From positions 1-10,097 of the forward strand of contig JAHJSK010000047.1 in the NCBI GenBank assembly GCA_018830365.1: a DNA stretch of 10,097 nt, given 5' to 3'. The position numbers were made by a program, and so were the translations under genes. The notes beneath the pieces were generated by a model. The model saw only the letters and a program-made list of their open reading frames with translations, had not been told where the DNA came from and made no database searches. Every line of letters starts with the position of its first letter. Position 1 is the stretch's first letter. Positions 1 to 5,759 of the stretch are shown here, one piece after another. Source of the stretch: Patescibacteria group bacterium (GTDB lineage: Bacteria > Patescibacteriota > Minisyncoccia > Minisyncoccales > CG1-02-41-26).

Positions 1-104
1 AATTTTTGGGTCATAAAAATATTAGCACCACGCAAATTTATACCCATATGACCAACAAACATCTTCGCGAAATCCACCGTAAATTTCATGGCGGAAGAAT
101 TTGA
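1..104 (+). CDS. Tyrosine recombinase (XerC/XerD-like), C-terminal fragment
   Basis: The 5' part lies outside the window; the codons read in the frame starting at base 3 and end at TGA 102-104, leaving 33 visible residues. They contain the last two catalytic elements of the tyrosine recombinase/integrase fold: the LGHKNISTT box with its conserved His, and the nucleophile Tyr in TTQIYTHMT, followed by the short basic C-terminal helix typical of Xer proteins (NKHLREIHRKFHG). Such enzymes cut and rejoin DNA through a 3'-phosphotyrosine link. Xer members resolve chromosome dimers at dif, while relatives move integrative elements. The tail after the Tyr is about 20 residues, as in chromosomal XerC/D, so I favour a housekeeping Xer over a phage integrase, but the missing N-terminal part would decide. 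It converges on the small minus-strand gene that follows. Confidence 0.85.
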   Translation, partial: FLGHKNISTTQIYTHMTNKHLREIHRKFHGGRI

Positions 105-112
105 AAGAAACC

Positions 113-141
113 ACAAACTATAAACTACTCACTACAAACTA
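113..141. repeat. Short AT repeat, (A/T)AAACTA units, between convergent genes
   Basis: The units ACAAACTA (113-120), TAAACTA (121-127) and ACAAACTA (134-141) recur within 30 bases. They fill the gap after the recombinase and run into the stop codon of the small minus-strand gene, so the last residues of that gene (NSL) are repeat-derived. This looks like one of the genome's dispersed intergenic repeats. No terminator hairpin is visible here. Confidence 0.5.
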
Positions 142-287
142 TTTTTAATTTCCAATGCTGGTTTTTCAAGATTGTGCTGAACTATCATTCCAACACCAAA
201 AGACAAAAGCACTAAAAGAGTAATTATTAAGCATAATAAAATATTATTAAATTCGCTCTTGAAAAATTGTTTTAAGTTTGATAACAT
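132..287 (-). CDS. Small single-pass membrane protein of unknown function, possibly truncated
   Basis: The protein has 51 residues when started at ATG 285-287 (MLSNLKQFFKSEF...). It shows a short basic/amphipathic N-terminus, one strong hydrophobic helix at about residues 15-37 (NNILLCLIITLLVLLSFGVG), and a charged tail of about 13 residues (HNLEKPALEIKN). The topology suggests an anchor with a cytoplasmic N-terminus and an outside C-terminus. The frame stays open to an ATG at 354-356, which would add 23 residues, but that stretch is encoded by AGTTGAT and CTTTGACATTTGA repeats found in non-coding gaps elsewhere in the window, so I reject the longer form. The protein stops inside another repeat just after the linker that would normally lead to an extracytoplasmic domain, so it may be the stub of a longer gene. 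I do not recognise a family. Confidence 0.5.
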   Translation of the reverse strand: MLSNLKQFFKSEFNNILLCLIITLLVLLSFGVGMIVQHNLEKPALEIKNSL

Positions 288-296
288 ATGTTTGGA

Positions 297-344
297 AGTT
301 GATAGTTGATAGTGATTGATAGTTGATGGCTTTGACATTTGAAC
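297..344. repeat. AGTTGAT tandem repeat followed by a CTTTGACATTTGA element
   Basis: AGTTGAT occurs at 297-303, 304-310 and 321-327, with a degenerate copy between (311-320). Directly after comes GGCTTTGACATTTGAA (328-343), which is nearly identical to the arms of the inverted repeat near 7544-7726. This is repeat DNA upstream of the small membrane-protein gene, and it accidentally stays open in that gene's frame. Confidence 0.6.
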
Positions 345-367
345 TTCTTGTCCCATTTAGCGATTTT

Positions 368-506
368 CCGTAGGGCTTATTATGAATTTTGAATTTCCAA
401 TTTTGAATAAATTGCAACCCTACGGAGAGTCCGCCAAAAGGCGTCCAGCAAAATTCGAAATTCTAAATTCATTTTAAAAGGCGAGACTCCCCATAGGGTT
501 GCAATT
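368..506. repeat. Palindromic element upstream of rpmA
   Basis: The arm AATTGCAACCCTACGGAGAGTC (shown as 410-431) pairs with 485-506 at 20 of 22 positions. The stem can continue with CGCC 432-435 against GGCG 480-483 across a one-base bulge. The loop carries AAAATTCGAAATTCTAAATTC, a repeat of the gap family. An alternative pairing joins CCGTAGGG 368-375 with CCCTACGG 418-425, so the region could switch between two hairpins. The right arm ends 27 bases before the rpmA start. It could be a degenerate miniature mobile element, or a leader structure for rpmA. No open reading frame or Shine-Dalgarno is seen in the 177-base gap 357-533. Confidence 0.65.
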
Positions 507-533
507 AAAAATATAAAATAACACATAAACACT

Positions 534-806
534 ATGGCACATACAAAGGCAAAAGGCACTTCAAAATTAGGAAGGGACTCTAGACCGCAATATCTGGGAA
601 TTAAAATAACTGACGGTCAAAAAGTAAAAACAGGAATGATTATCATTCGTCAAAGAGGAATGAAATTTTTGGCTGGAAAAAATGTTGGAGTTGGAAAAGA
701 CCACACCCTGTTTGCTCTAAAACAAGGCGAAGTTAAATTTAGAACAAAAAGGAAAACAAAATTTGATAATTCTCAAAAAATAGTAAAAGTAGTTAATGTA
801 CTTTGA
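534..806 (+). CDS. rpmA: Large ribosomal subunit protein bL27
   Basis: This 90-residue basic protein is full length for bL27 (usually about 85-95). The conserved N-terminal MAHTKAKGTSKLGRDS is the extension that reaches the peptidyl-transferase centre. The family signature region follows as IIIRQRGMKFLAGKNVGVG (residues 37-55), then KDHTLFAL. It needs no removal of an N-terminal presequence, unlike the Firmicutes form, because it begins directly with MAH. Its usual partner rplU (bL21) is not upstream; instead there is a palindromic element and a divergent small membrane gene, so rpmA appears to be its own transcription unit. No Shine-Dalgarno precedes the ATG. TAAAAT at 514-519 could be a -10 box giving a leader of about eight bases, but no matching -35 is visible. 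The TGA stop lies inside the large convergent palindrome. Confidence 0.97.
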   Translation: MAHTKAKGTSKLGRDSRPQYLGIKITDGQKVKTGMIIIRQRGMKFLAGKNVGVGKDHTLFALKQGEVKFRTKRKTKFDNSQKIVKVVNVL

Positions 807-821
807 ATTACGAAATATCTC

Positions 822-912
822 AAAAAAGGAGAGACCCGACCTCTTTTAATTTAACCTGTCTGCCGACAGGCAGGTCTGTTTTTTTATTCGGTTTTAGAGA
901 GGTCGGGTCTCT
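822..912 (-). terminator. Probable terminator of pyrG (middle stem plus T6)
   Basis: Read on the minus strand, the 15-bp GC-rich stem formed by 898-912 and 830-844 is followed two bases later by six T residues (complement of AAAAAA 822-827). The loop is long (53 nt), but the inner hairpin folds it. The pyrG stop codon sits in the loop, so a translating ribosome would cover part of the stem before it forms. Confidence 0.5.
854..885 (+). terminator. Intrinsic terminator of rpmA
   Basis: The hairpin ACCTGTCTG-CCGA-CAGGCAGGT (854-875) has a nine-pair stem and a four-base loop. It is followed by CTG and seven T residues (879-885) on the plus strand, 48 bases after the rpmA stop. This is a standard Rho-independent form. 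Confidence 0.8.
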
Positions 913-2593
913 TTAAATCTTGCATTTCGTAATTCAAAATTTTGTGGAAATGTGGAAATTTGAGACCTGCTTTAATGAATTCTTTAAATAATGGATGAGG
1001 TCGCAATGGTTTTGATTTGAATTCCGGATGAAACTGCGTCCCTATAAAAAAGGGATGTTTTTTAATCTCCACAATTTCAACCAAATTTCTTTCTGGATTA
1101 ATTCCAGCCATTATCAGCCCTTTTTTTTCCAAAATTTGCTGAAATTCACTATTTAATTCATAGCGATGGCGATGCCGTTCCGAGATAAGGGAAGCGCCAT
1201 ACGCACGGTGGCTTATAGTGTTGGGCATTAATTTGCAATCATACGCTCCCAGCCGCATTGTCCCTCCATAATTTTTTTTGTTTAATTTTTCTTTTTGGTC
1301 CAGCATTACATCAATTACCATTTGATATTGACAACTCCCCTCTTTCGTTTTCTTATTAAAAAATTCTCTTGAAATAGCTTTTTTAATTCCGCAAACATTT
1401 CTGGCAAATTCAATTACTGCTAATTGCATTCCCAAGCAAAGTCCTAAAAATGGAATTTTTTGTGTCCGACAAAATTCAATAACTTTTATTTTGCCCTCTA
1501 CTCCCCTGCTCCCAAAGCCGCCAGGCACAATAATGCCATTAAACTTTTTCAGCTCTTTTAGTTTTTGCGGAGAATTTTCATATTTTTCAGCGTCAAGCCA
1601 GCTAATTTTCGGCTCTGCTTTAAAAAAATAACTTGCGTGTTTTATTGCTTCAATAACAGAAATATAAGAATCCATCAAAGTAAAATCGCCGCTTTTAAAA
1701 TATTTGCCCACTACTCCTATGTTTATTTCTTTTTGAGGATTTTTAATAACCGTGACCAACTTTTTCCAATCTTTCAAGTCCTTTTTTCTGGCTCTTAACC
1801 CGAATTTTTTTAAAATCCGATTGCCCAAATTTTCTTTTTCAAAATTAACCGGAATTTCATAAATTGATTTAATATCAGGAGCGGAAACAATGTCCAGTTC
1901 TTTAACATTGCAAAAAATAGATATTTTCTTTTTTCTCGGAATGTCCAAAGGAAACTGCGCGCGCGCCAATATTATATCTGGCTGAATGCCCGCCATATTC
2001 AAAGACCTTACAGCGTATTGAGTGGGTTTTGTTTTCATTTCGCCTATCATTGCGGGAATAGGCAAATAACTCACCAAAACAAAAAGAACATCCTTTGGAT
2101 GTCGCAATTTTAATATGCGAGCCGCTTCTAAAAACAAAAGGTTTTGATATTCCCCTACTGTGCCTCCAATTTCAATTAAAACAAAATCGGTCTTTGTTTT
2201 TTTGACCACTTTTTGAATGCGAGAAATTACTTCTTCTGGAATATGCGGAACCACTTCTACACATTTTCCCTTGTATTCTAAATTCCTTTCTTTTTCAATC
2301 ACTGCTTGATAAATTTTGCCTGTGGTTATGTAATTATCAGTAATAAGGTCTTGGTCTAAAAATCTTTCATAGTTGCCAAGATCTTGGTCGCATTCAGCGC
2401 CATCATTAGTGACAAAAACCTCTCCATGCTCAATAGGATTCATTGTGCCGGCGTCAACATTAATATAGGGGTCAATTTTGATTGCCGTGATTTTAAACCC
2501 TTTGCTTTTTAAAATACTTCCAATAGAAGCCGTGGCAACTCCCTTGCCAATGCCAGACATTACTCCGCCAACAATAAAAATATACTTTGGCAT
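884..2593 (-). CDS. pyrG: CTP synthase (glutamine hydrolysing)
   Basis: It converts UTP to CTP using ATP and glutamine-derived ammonia, the last step of de novo pyrimidine nucleotide synthesis. The 569 residues cover both domains. The N-terminal amidoligase domain (about 1-270) has the P-loop-like GGVMSGIGKG (residues 9-18), DPYINVDAGTMNP (41-53), HGEVFV (56-61) and the UTP/CTP region KTKPTQ (187-192). The C-terminal class I glutamine amidotransferase domain (about 290-545) has GGFGSRGVEG (358-367), nucleophile Cys386 in LGLCLGMQ, and His522/Glu524 in QFHPEF. SGIGKG replaces the more usual SSLGKG, a mild variant. The last 17 residues (553-569) lie beyond the usual end of the family and are encoded by the palindrome shared with rpmA. 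The ATG start is fixed by conserved KYIFIVGG. No Shine-Dalgarno is seen. It stands apart from the four-gene operon by a 264-base gap. Confidence 0.98.
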   Translation of the reverse strand: MPKYIFIVGGVMSGIGKGVATASIGSILKSKGFKITAIKIDPYINVDAGTMNPIEHGEVFVTNDGAECDQDLGNYERFLDQDLITDNYITTGKIYQAVIEKERNLEYKGKCVEVVPHIPEEVISRIQKVVKKTKTDFVLIEIGGTVGEYQNLLFLEAARILKLRHPKDVLFVLVSYLPIPAMIGEMKTKPTQYAVRSLNMAGIQPDIILARAQFPLDIPRKKKISIFCNVKELDIVSAPDIKSIYEIPVNFEKENLGNRILKKFGLRARKKDLKDWKKLVTVIKNPQKEINIGVVGKYFKSGDFTLMDSYISVIEAIKHASYFFKAEPKISWLDAEKYENSPQKLKELKKFNGIIVPGGFGSRGVEGKIKVIEFCRTQKIPFLGLCLGMQLAVIEFARNVCGIKKAISREFFNKKTKEGSCQYQMVIDVMLDQKEKLNKKNYGGTMRLGAYDCKLMPNTISHRAYGASLISERHRHRYELNSEFQQILEKKGLIMAGINPERNLVEIVEIKKHPFFIGTQFHPEFKSKPLRPHPLFKEFIKAGLKFPHFHKILNYEMQDLKRPDLSKTE

Positions 2594-2857
2594 AAAAAAT
2601 TAAAAATTACAATCACAAACGCTAATTAGATTTTGAAATTTATTTCTTTTTTTAATACCCCGCCGACCGCAACTTTTTTATTCTTTTTAATACCTCGTAG
2701 CTCTGTTGCGAGGTGGTCCTAAATTCTACTCTGAAATGCAACTTTTTCTTTAAAAATGTCCCTTAAAAATTATTTAATTTTTCAGAAAGGCGCTAAATGA
2801 CCTGCGTTCGATGACGGGGACTCAAATGATAGAAACATCAATTTCATATTATTCACA
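2594..2857. other. Repeat-bearing gap between the four-gene operon and pyrG
   Basis: No supportable gene. Two similar blocks, TTCTTTTTTTAATACC ending at 2659 and TTCTTTTTAATACC at 2681-2694, are each followed by a GC-richer segment (CCGCCGACCGCAAC; TCGTAGCTCTGTTGCGAGG). The second segment forms a hairpin ACCTCG/CGAGGT (2692-2697 with 2709-2714). An all-AT hairpin lies at 2765-2782 and could weakly end the operon transcript. A GC-rich patch at 2788-2823 stands out from its surroundings and is unexplained. pyrG must be transcribed from here or by readthrough; I see no clear promoter. Confidence 0.5.
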
Positions 2858-3910
2858 TTAGTTACATTCCCTAATTTGGGCTACTATGTCTAATAAATTT
2901 TTAACCAACTTATGTGGATTATATTTCCTACTACCAAATTCATAGACTTTTTCCCTATCGAGTTTGAGACAATACTTTACAGCTTCTGACAAATATAGTG
3001 GTATTTCGTCTTCGACTATCTTGCTTGCATCTATTACTTTGCCAAGTTTATCGTCGTCCACGGCCTCACAAATAGCGTCATTGCCAACCCATGTCATTCC
3101 AGCTATCGGCACACCACAGGATAAAATCTCTCCCAAAACTCCCGCCCCAGCCTCTGAATAATTTTTATCAAGAGTGTAAATTGCACAAGATGCTTTTGTT
3201 ATTATATCCATTTTTTCAGAACCGAATTTTACCCCCAACATTTTGACATTGTCAGATTGAAACTTTTCTTTATAAAATTCAAAATATTCTGGTTGATATA
3301 TTGTTTTTCCTAATATATAGAGTGGAATACCTAATATTTTTGATACCTCTACGGCATAGTGCGGAGCTTTATCTTTATCAATTCTACCTATCCAGAGAAG
3401 ATAATTTTCTGATTTTTTTATAAAATAGGACTCTTCATTAACGCCACCATGAAAAAGTAAGGCCTTTATTGGTTTTTGATCCTTGTAGTCCCTCATCATT
3501 TGTTCTGAATAGCAAAAAAGAATTTTTTTCTTTCCGTCAAAACATACTTTTTTATAAGAATAAGGGTGGAGCTGATAACTGATTAAAATATCCGCGCATT
3601 TTTCAAAAGGTATGACCCATTCATCCTTATCAAAATATTCATGGCCAGCAAATAAGTAGTCAAACTTGCCATATTTTTCTAGAAATTCATCACAATTCTT
3701 AGAATTTAATCTTTTTGGAAAGTATTTTGCCCTTGGCACATATTCAGGCAACCATAGCGGCCCTGCTATAACAACTTTAAAATCTTCCAATTCAGACGCC
3801 GTTTTTGCAAAATGCCAAATTCGCTTTTCTGAGCTTCCAAAACCAAAACTAGGAAATGTATAGCCCTTGGGATTGTCATAATCGCAAACAATTAATTTTT
3901 TCTTTTTCAT
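2858..3910 (-). CDS. GT-B fold glycosyltransferase (GT4-like)
   Basis: This 350-residue soluble protein has no signal peptide or membrane helix. The C-terminal half carries the donor-nucleotide half of GT4-type enzymes: LWIGRIDKDKAPHYAVEV (residues 172-189, the strand-loop-helix that opens the second Rossmann domain), the strand GIPLYILG (194-201), and the late motif EAGAGVLGEILSCGVPIAG (253-271), where retaining GT4 enzymes use an acidic residue to hold the sugar nucleotide. The N-terminal acceptor half (about 1-165) is less typical and includes CDYDNPKGYTFPSFGFGSSE. Donor and acceptor cannot be read from sequence. It is the last gene of the operon and overlaps the peptidase by ATGA (3907-3910), so its product is probably made together with the other three. 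It may decorate a small peptide or metabolite, or a surface glycan. Confidence 0.85.
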   Translation of the reverse strand: MKKKKLIVCDYDNPKGYTFPSFGFGSSEKRIWHFAKTASELEDFKVVIAGPLWLPEYVPRAKYFPKRLNSKNCDEFLEKYGKFDYLFAGHEYFDKDEWVIPFEKCADILISYQLHPYSYKKVCFDGKKKILFCYSEQMMRDYKDQKPIKALLFHGGVNEESYFIKKSENYLLWIGRIDKDKAPHYAVEVSKILGIPLYILGKTIYQPEYFEFYKEKFQSDNVKMLGVKFGSEKMDIITKASCAIYTLDKNYSEAGAGVLGEILSCGVPIAGMTWVGNDAICEAVDDDKLGKVIDASKIVEDEIPLYLSEAVKYCLKLDREKVYEFGSRKYNPHKLVKNLLDIVAQIRECN

Positions 3911-4587
3911 ATTAAATTACTGACGAATTTTGATGTGAGAATCTGCTTTTTATTATTCTCGCCAAAAATAAATGCCTTTCCTGCCATTTCTACTATATTG
4001 CCGCCTATTATTATTCCTGAATTTTCAGGTAGAGCAATTATTTGAGAATTAATTTTTTGAACAGATTTGAAAATTTTTTCATCAAAAGTTTCTTCGTAAT
4101 GACATATTACTGACTGACCACCCAACAGATTTAACCCATTAAAACATGAATAGTCATTATCGTTTTCTTCTTCGACTGTTCTTATGTCTTTTCCCAAAAC
4201 AATAGCTCCTGCGCTACCGCCATAAAATATTCCACCTCTTTTGATATAGTCAATTATTTTTTTTCCCACATTCTCTCTATAAATATAATCAAGTAATTTA
4301 TAAGTATTTCCACCTCCTATATAAATAGAGTCGTATGTTTCAAAATCAGGAATTTCATCATTTTCAAACAACATTGTAAAATCTATATCTTTTTCTCCCG
4401 AATGATTAGATATAACGGTTGAAAACCAATCATAACAGGCCTCAAAACCAATTTTAGTTCTATTTAATGCTATCGGGATATATAAAATTTTGGTATTATT
4501 TTTCAATAAAGAAAAATATTTTTCATCAAGATTAAAACTCATTTCAATATTGCCACCGCCAGATAAAATTATATAACCTTTATTCAT
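3907..4587 (-). CDS. Family S51 serine peptidase (peptidase E / cyanophycinase type)
   Basis: The 226 residues match the length of PepE (about 230). The fold is related to class I glutamine amidotransferases with serine as nucleophile. Visible signatures are the N-terminal IILSGGG (residues 6-12), IYIGGGNTYKLL (88-99), the nucleophile elbow YGGSAGAIVLG with Ser125 (122-132), His163 in ICHYEE, and LPENSGIII (187-194). The known members PepE (Asp-X dipeptides) and cyanophycinase (beta-Asp-Arg) prefer an acidic or isoaspartyl residue at the cleavage site; whether this one does is inference. No signal peptide, so it acts in the cytoplasm. It overlaps the upstream AlaRS-like gene by ATGA (4584-4587) and the downstream glycosyltransferase by ATGA (3907-3910), implying translational coupling. 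It might hydrolyse or release a product of the AlaRS-like enzyme, or recycle peptides. Confidence 0.88.
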   Translation of the reverse strand: MNKGYIILSGGGNIEMSFNLDEKYFSLLKNNTKILYIPIALNRTKIGFEACYDWFSTVISNHSGEKDIDFTMLFENDEIPDFETYDSIYIGGGNTYKLLDYIYRENVGKKIIDYIKRGGIFYGGSAGAIVLGKDIRTVEEENDNDYSCFNGLNLLGGQSVICHYEETFDEKIFKSVQKINSQIIALPENSGIIIGGNIVEMAGKAFIFGENNKKQILTSKFVSNLI

Positions 4588-5759
4588 TTTATTGTTTCTA
4601 ATATTTTAGCAACTAATTCTTTGGGTAAGGAAAAACTTACTTGATGTAAAAATTTAGTCGTATTTTGATTTATGTCTGCGTAAATATCAATTTTTTCTAT
4701 TTTTCGTAATTTTGACAAAAATAGACCATTAAAATTTCTATCATTTTCTAATTTAATTATTTCTATAATATCTTTTTCGCTTACACTAAATTTATAACCC
4801 CATTTTTCCCAATTTTCATAAGATAAATGGATTAATTCAGCAACATTCATACCCATTCTCTGATTTCTAAAAACAAACCTTTTTGAAAATTGTCTAATTC
4901 TGTAGCCATGATCATGATTAGATGGTTTAATCCCGTCTCCCACTATCAAAACCATGCTTCTTACACAATCTATTATAGAAGTTATTTTATCTTTATCTTT
5001 GTCTATTTTATTTACATAAAAATTTTTATATTCTGGCAAATAATATTTATCCTTTCCAATTGCCCAATTCAACCTTTCCACTCCAAAACCAATATCCGCG
5101 ATAGAAACTTTTTCATTTTCTGTAATTGGATAATCATAAATATAAATACACTCTCCTATTTCAATATTATTAAAATACACCTTCAAAAAAACATTACTAA
5201 ATTTTTTATCGCCCCATTTAACAGAAGAATCTTTGGCAACAAATTTCAAGTCTCGAGTATTAACGCCTTGGTTCAAAATTAATTTTATAAATTTATTACA
5301 TAAGGCAATAAATTCATCAGGAGTGGTGTCAATAGATTCAACTGAAAAATTAATAAAAGAAGTTGAAGTTCCTTCCTTTACTTTATCTATAAATTGGCTT
5401 CTTATAACAGGTTGAGCAATTGCAAATTGTTCTTTTTTAAAATTACCTTTTTCTCTAAGAATTGTTTCTATATGTTGAACTCCAGCACTGGTAAAAAATG
5501 TCGTGTCGCCTTTCGGACGACATATTTTATCTGGTTTTACAATTTTAGCACTTTCAAAATATCTAAATAATGTTTCTGGACTATCTATGGATGTTTTTTC
5601 GAGACGTTCAGCATTTGTATTATCAACTAATAAATCTGCTTCTAATTTTAAAAATTTTTTTGATTCCGATTCATTGTCGGCAACCAATTTAAGATTTTTT
5701 AAAATAAAATCCCTGTCACATTTAATGCTTTCTTGATTTTTTGATTCAATATTTTCCAT
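4584..5759 (-). CDS. Archaeal-like alanyl-tRNA synthetase homologue lacking editing and C-terminal domains
   Basis: This is a 391-residue class II synthetase core of the AlaRS family. Landmarks: TTFFTSAGVQHI (86-97, like the motif 1 region); IAQPVIRSQFIDKV (114-127) with motif 2 Arg120 and then TSFINFSVESI; KWGDKKFSNVFLKVYFNNIE (181-200), which parallels the archaeal W-GGGN-GP-EV stretch; ADIGFGVERLNWAI (221-234), motif 3 with Asp222 at the position that binds the alanine amino group and Arg229; and GDGIKPSN (274-281) plus GYRIRQFSKR (285-294), the tRNA-facing helical domain. The C-terminal TTKFLHQVSFSLPKELVAKI aligns with the end of that helical domain. The protein then stops, so the HxxxH editing domain and C-Ala (DHHA1) are absent. 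Family AlaRS proteins have about 870 residues. In E. coli AlaRS an N-terminal fragment of about 461 residues, equivalent to this one, still charges tRNA. Its start abuts the stop of the SAM synthetase gene (TAAATG). It could charge tRNA, or activate an amino acid for another acceptor. Confidence 0.85.
   Translation of the reverse strand: MENIESKNQESIKCDRDFILKNLKLVADNESESKKFLKLEADLLVDNTNAERLEKTSIDSPETLFRYFESAKIVKPDKICRPKGDTTFFTSAGVQHIETILREKGNFKKEQFAIAQPVIRSQFIDKVKEGTSTSFINFSVESIDTTPDEFIALCNKFIKLILNQGVNTRDLKFVAKDSSVKWGDKKFSNVFLKVYFNNIEIGECIYIYDYPITENEKVSIADIGFGVERLNWAIGKDKYYLPEYKNFYVNKIDKDKDKITSIIDCVRSMVLIVGDGIKPSNHDHGYRIRQFSKRFVFRNQRMGMNVAELIHLSYENWEKWGYKFSVSEKDIIEIIKLENDRNFNGLFLSKLRKIEKIDIYADINQNTTKFLHQVSFSLPKELVAKILETIK

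Larger units (their letters stand above)
802..938. repeat. Three-tier nested inverted repeat spanning the rpmA and pyrG 3' ends
   Basis: Three concentric stems share one centre. The outer stem pairs 802-816 with 924-938 (15 of 15), the middle stem pairs 830-844 with 898-912 (15 of 15; AGAGACCCGACCTCT), and the inner stem pairs 854-862 with 867-875 (9 pairs, one G-T, loop CCGA). The rpmA stop codon lies in the left outer arm, the pyrG stop codon lies inside the middle loop, and the last 17 codons of pyrG lie in the right half. The element can act as a two-way terminator and can extrude as a cruciform. The outer arms belong to the GAATTACGAAAT repeat family seen again near 8981. Confidence 0.8.

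Noticed and set aside
1..89. Minus-strand frame beginning MKFTVDFAKMFVGHMG and running off the window edge
   Set aside because: It is the antisense of the tyrosine recombinase C-terminus, whose plus-strand reading contains the intact His box and nucleophile Tyr.
297..327. CRISPR-like short repeats
   Set aside because: The AGTTGAT units are seven bases long and adjacent, with no unique spacers and no cas genes.
534..806. Alternative genetic code with TGA as glycine, known in some CPR lineages
   Set aside because: rpmA, S41, S51 and AlaRS-like genes all end at TGA at the expected family length, and no internal TGA is needed in any gene.
2788..2823. Possible tRNA 3' half or attachment site (GCGTTCGATGACGGGG resembles a T arm)
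   Set aside because: The bases flanking the TTCGATG do not pair as a T stem, and no acceptor or anticodon arm is found nearby.
4890..5736. Plus-strand open frames opposite the AlaRS-like gene, and similar ones opposite pyrG, the GT and the S41 gene
   Set aside because: They lie fully within genes with clear family motifs on the other strand, have no recognisable domains, and show skewed composition typical of antisense reading.
4584..5759. Housekeeping alaS
   Set aside because: The protein is less than half the family's usual length, ends before the editing domain, and is locked into an operon with non-translation genes.
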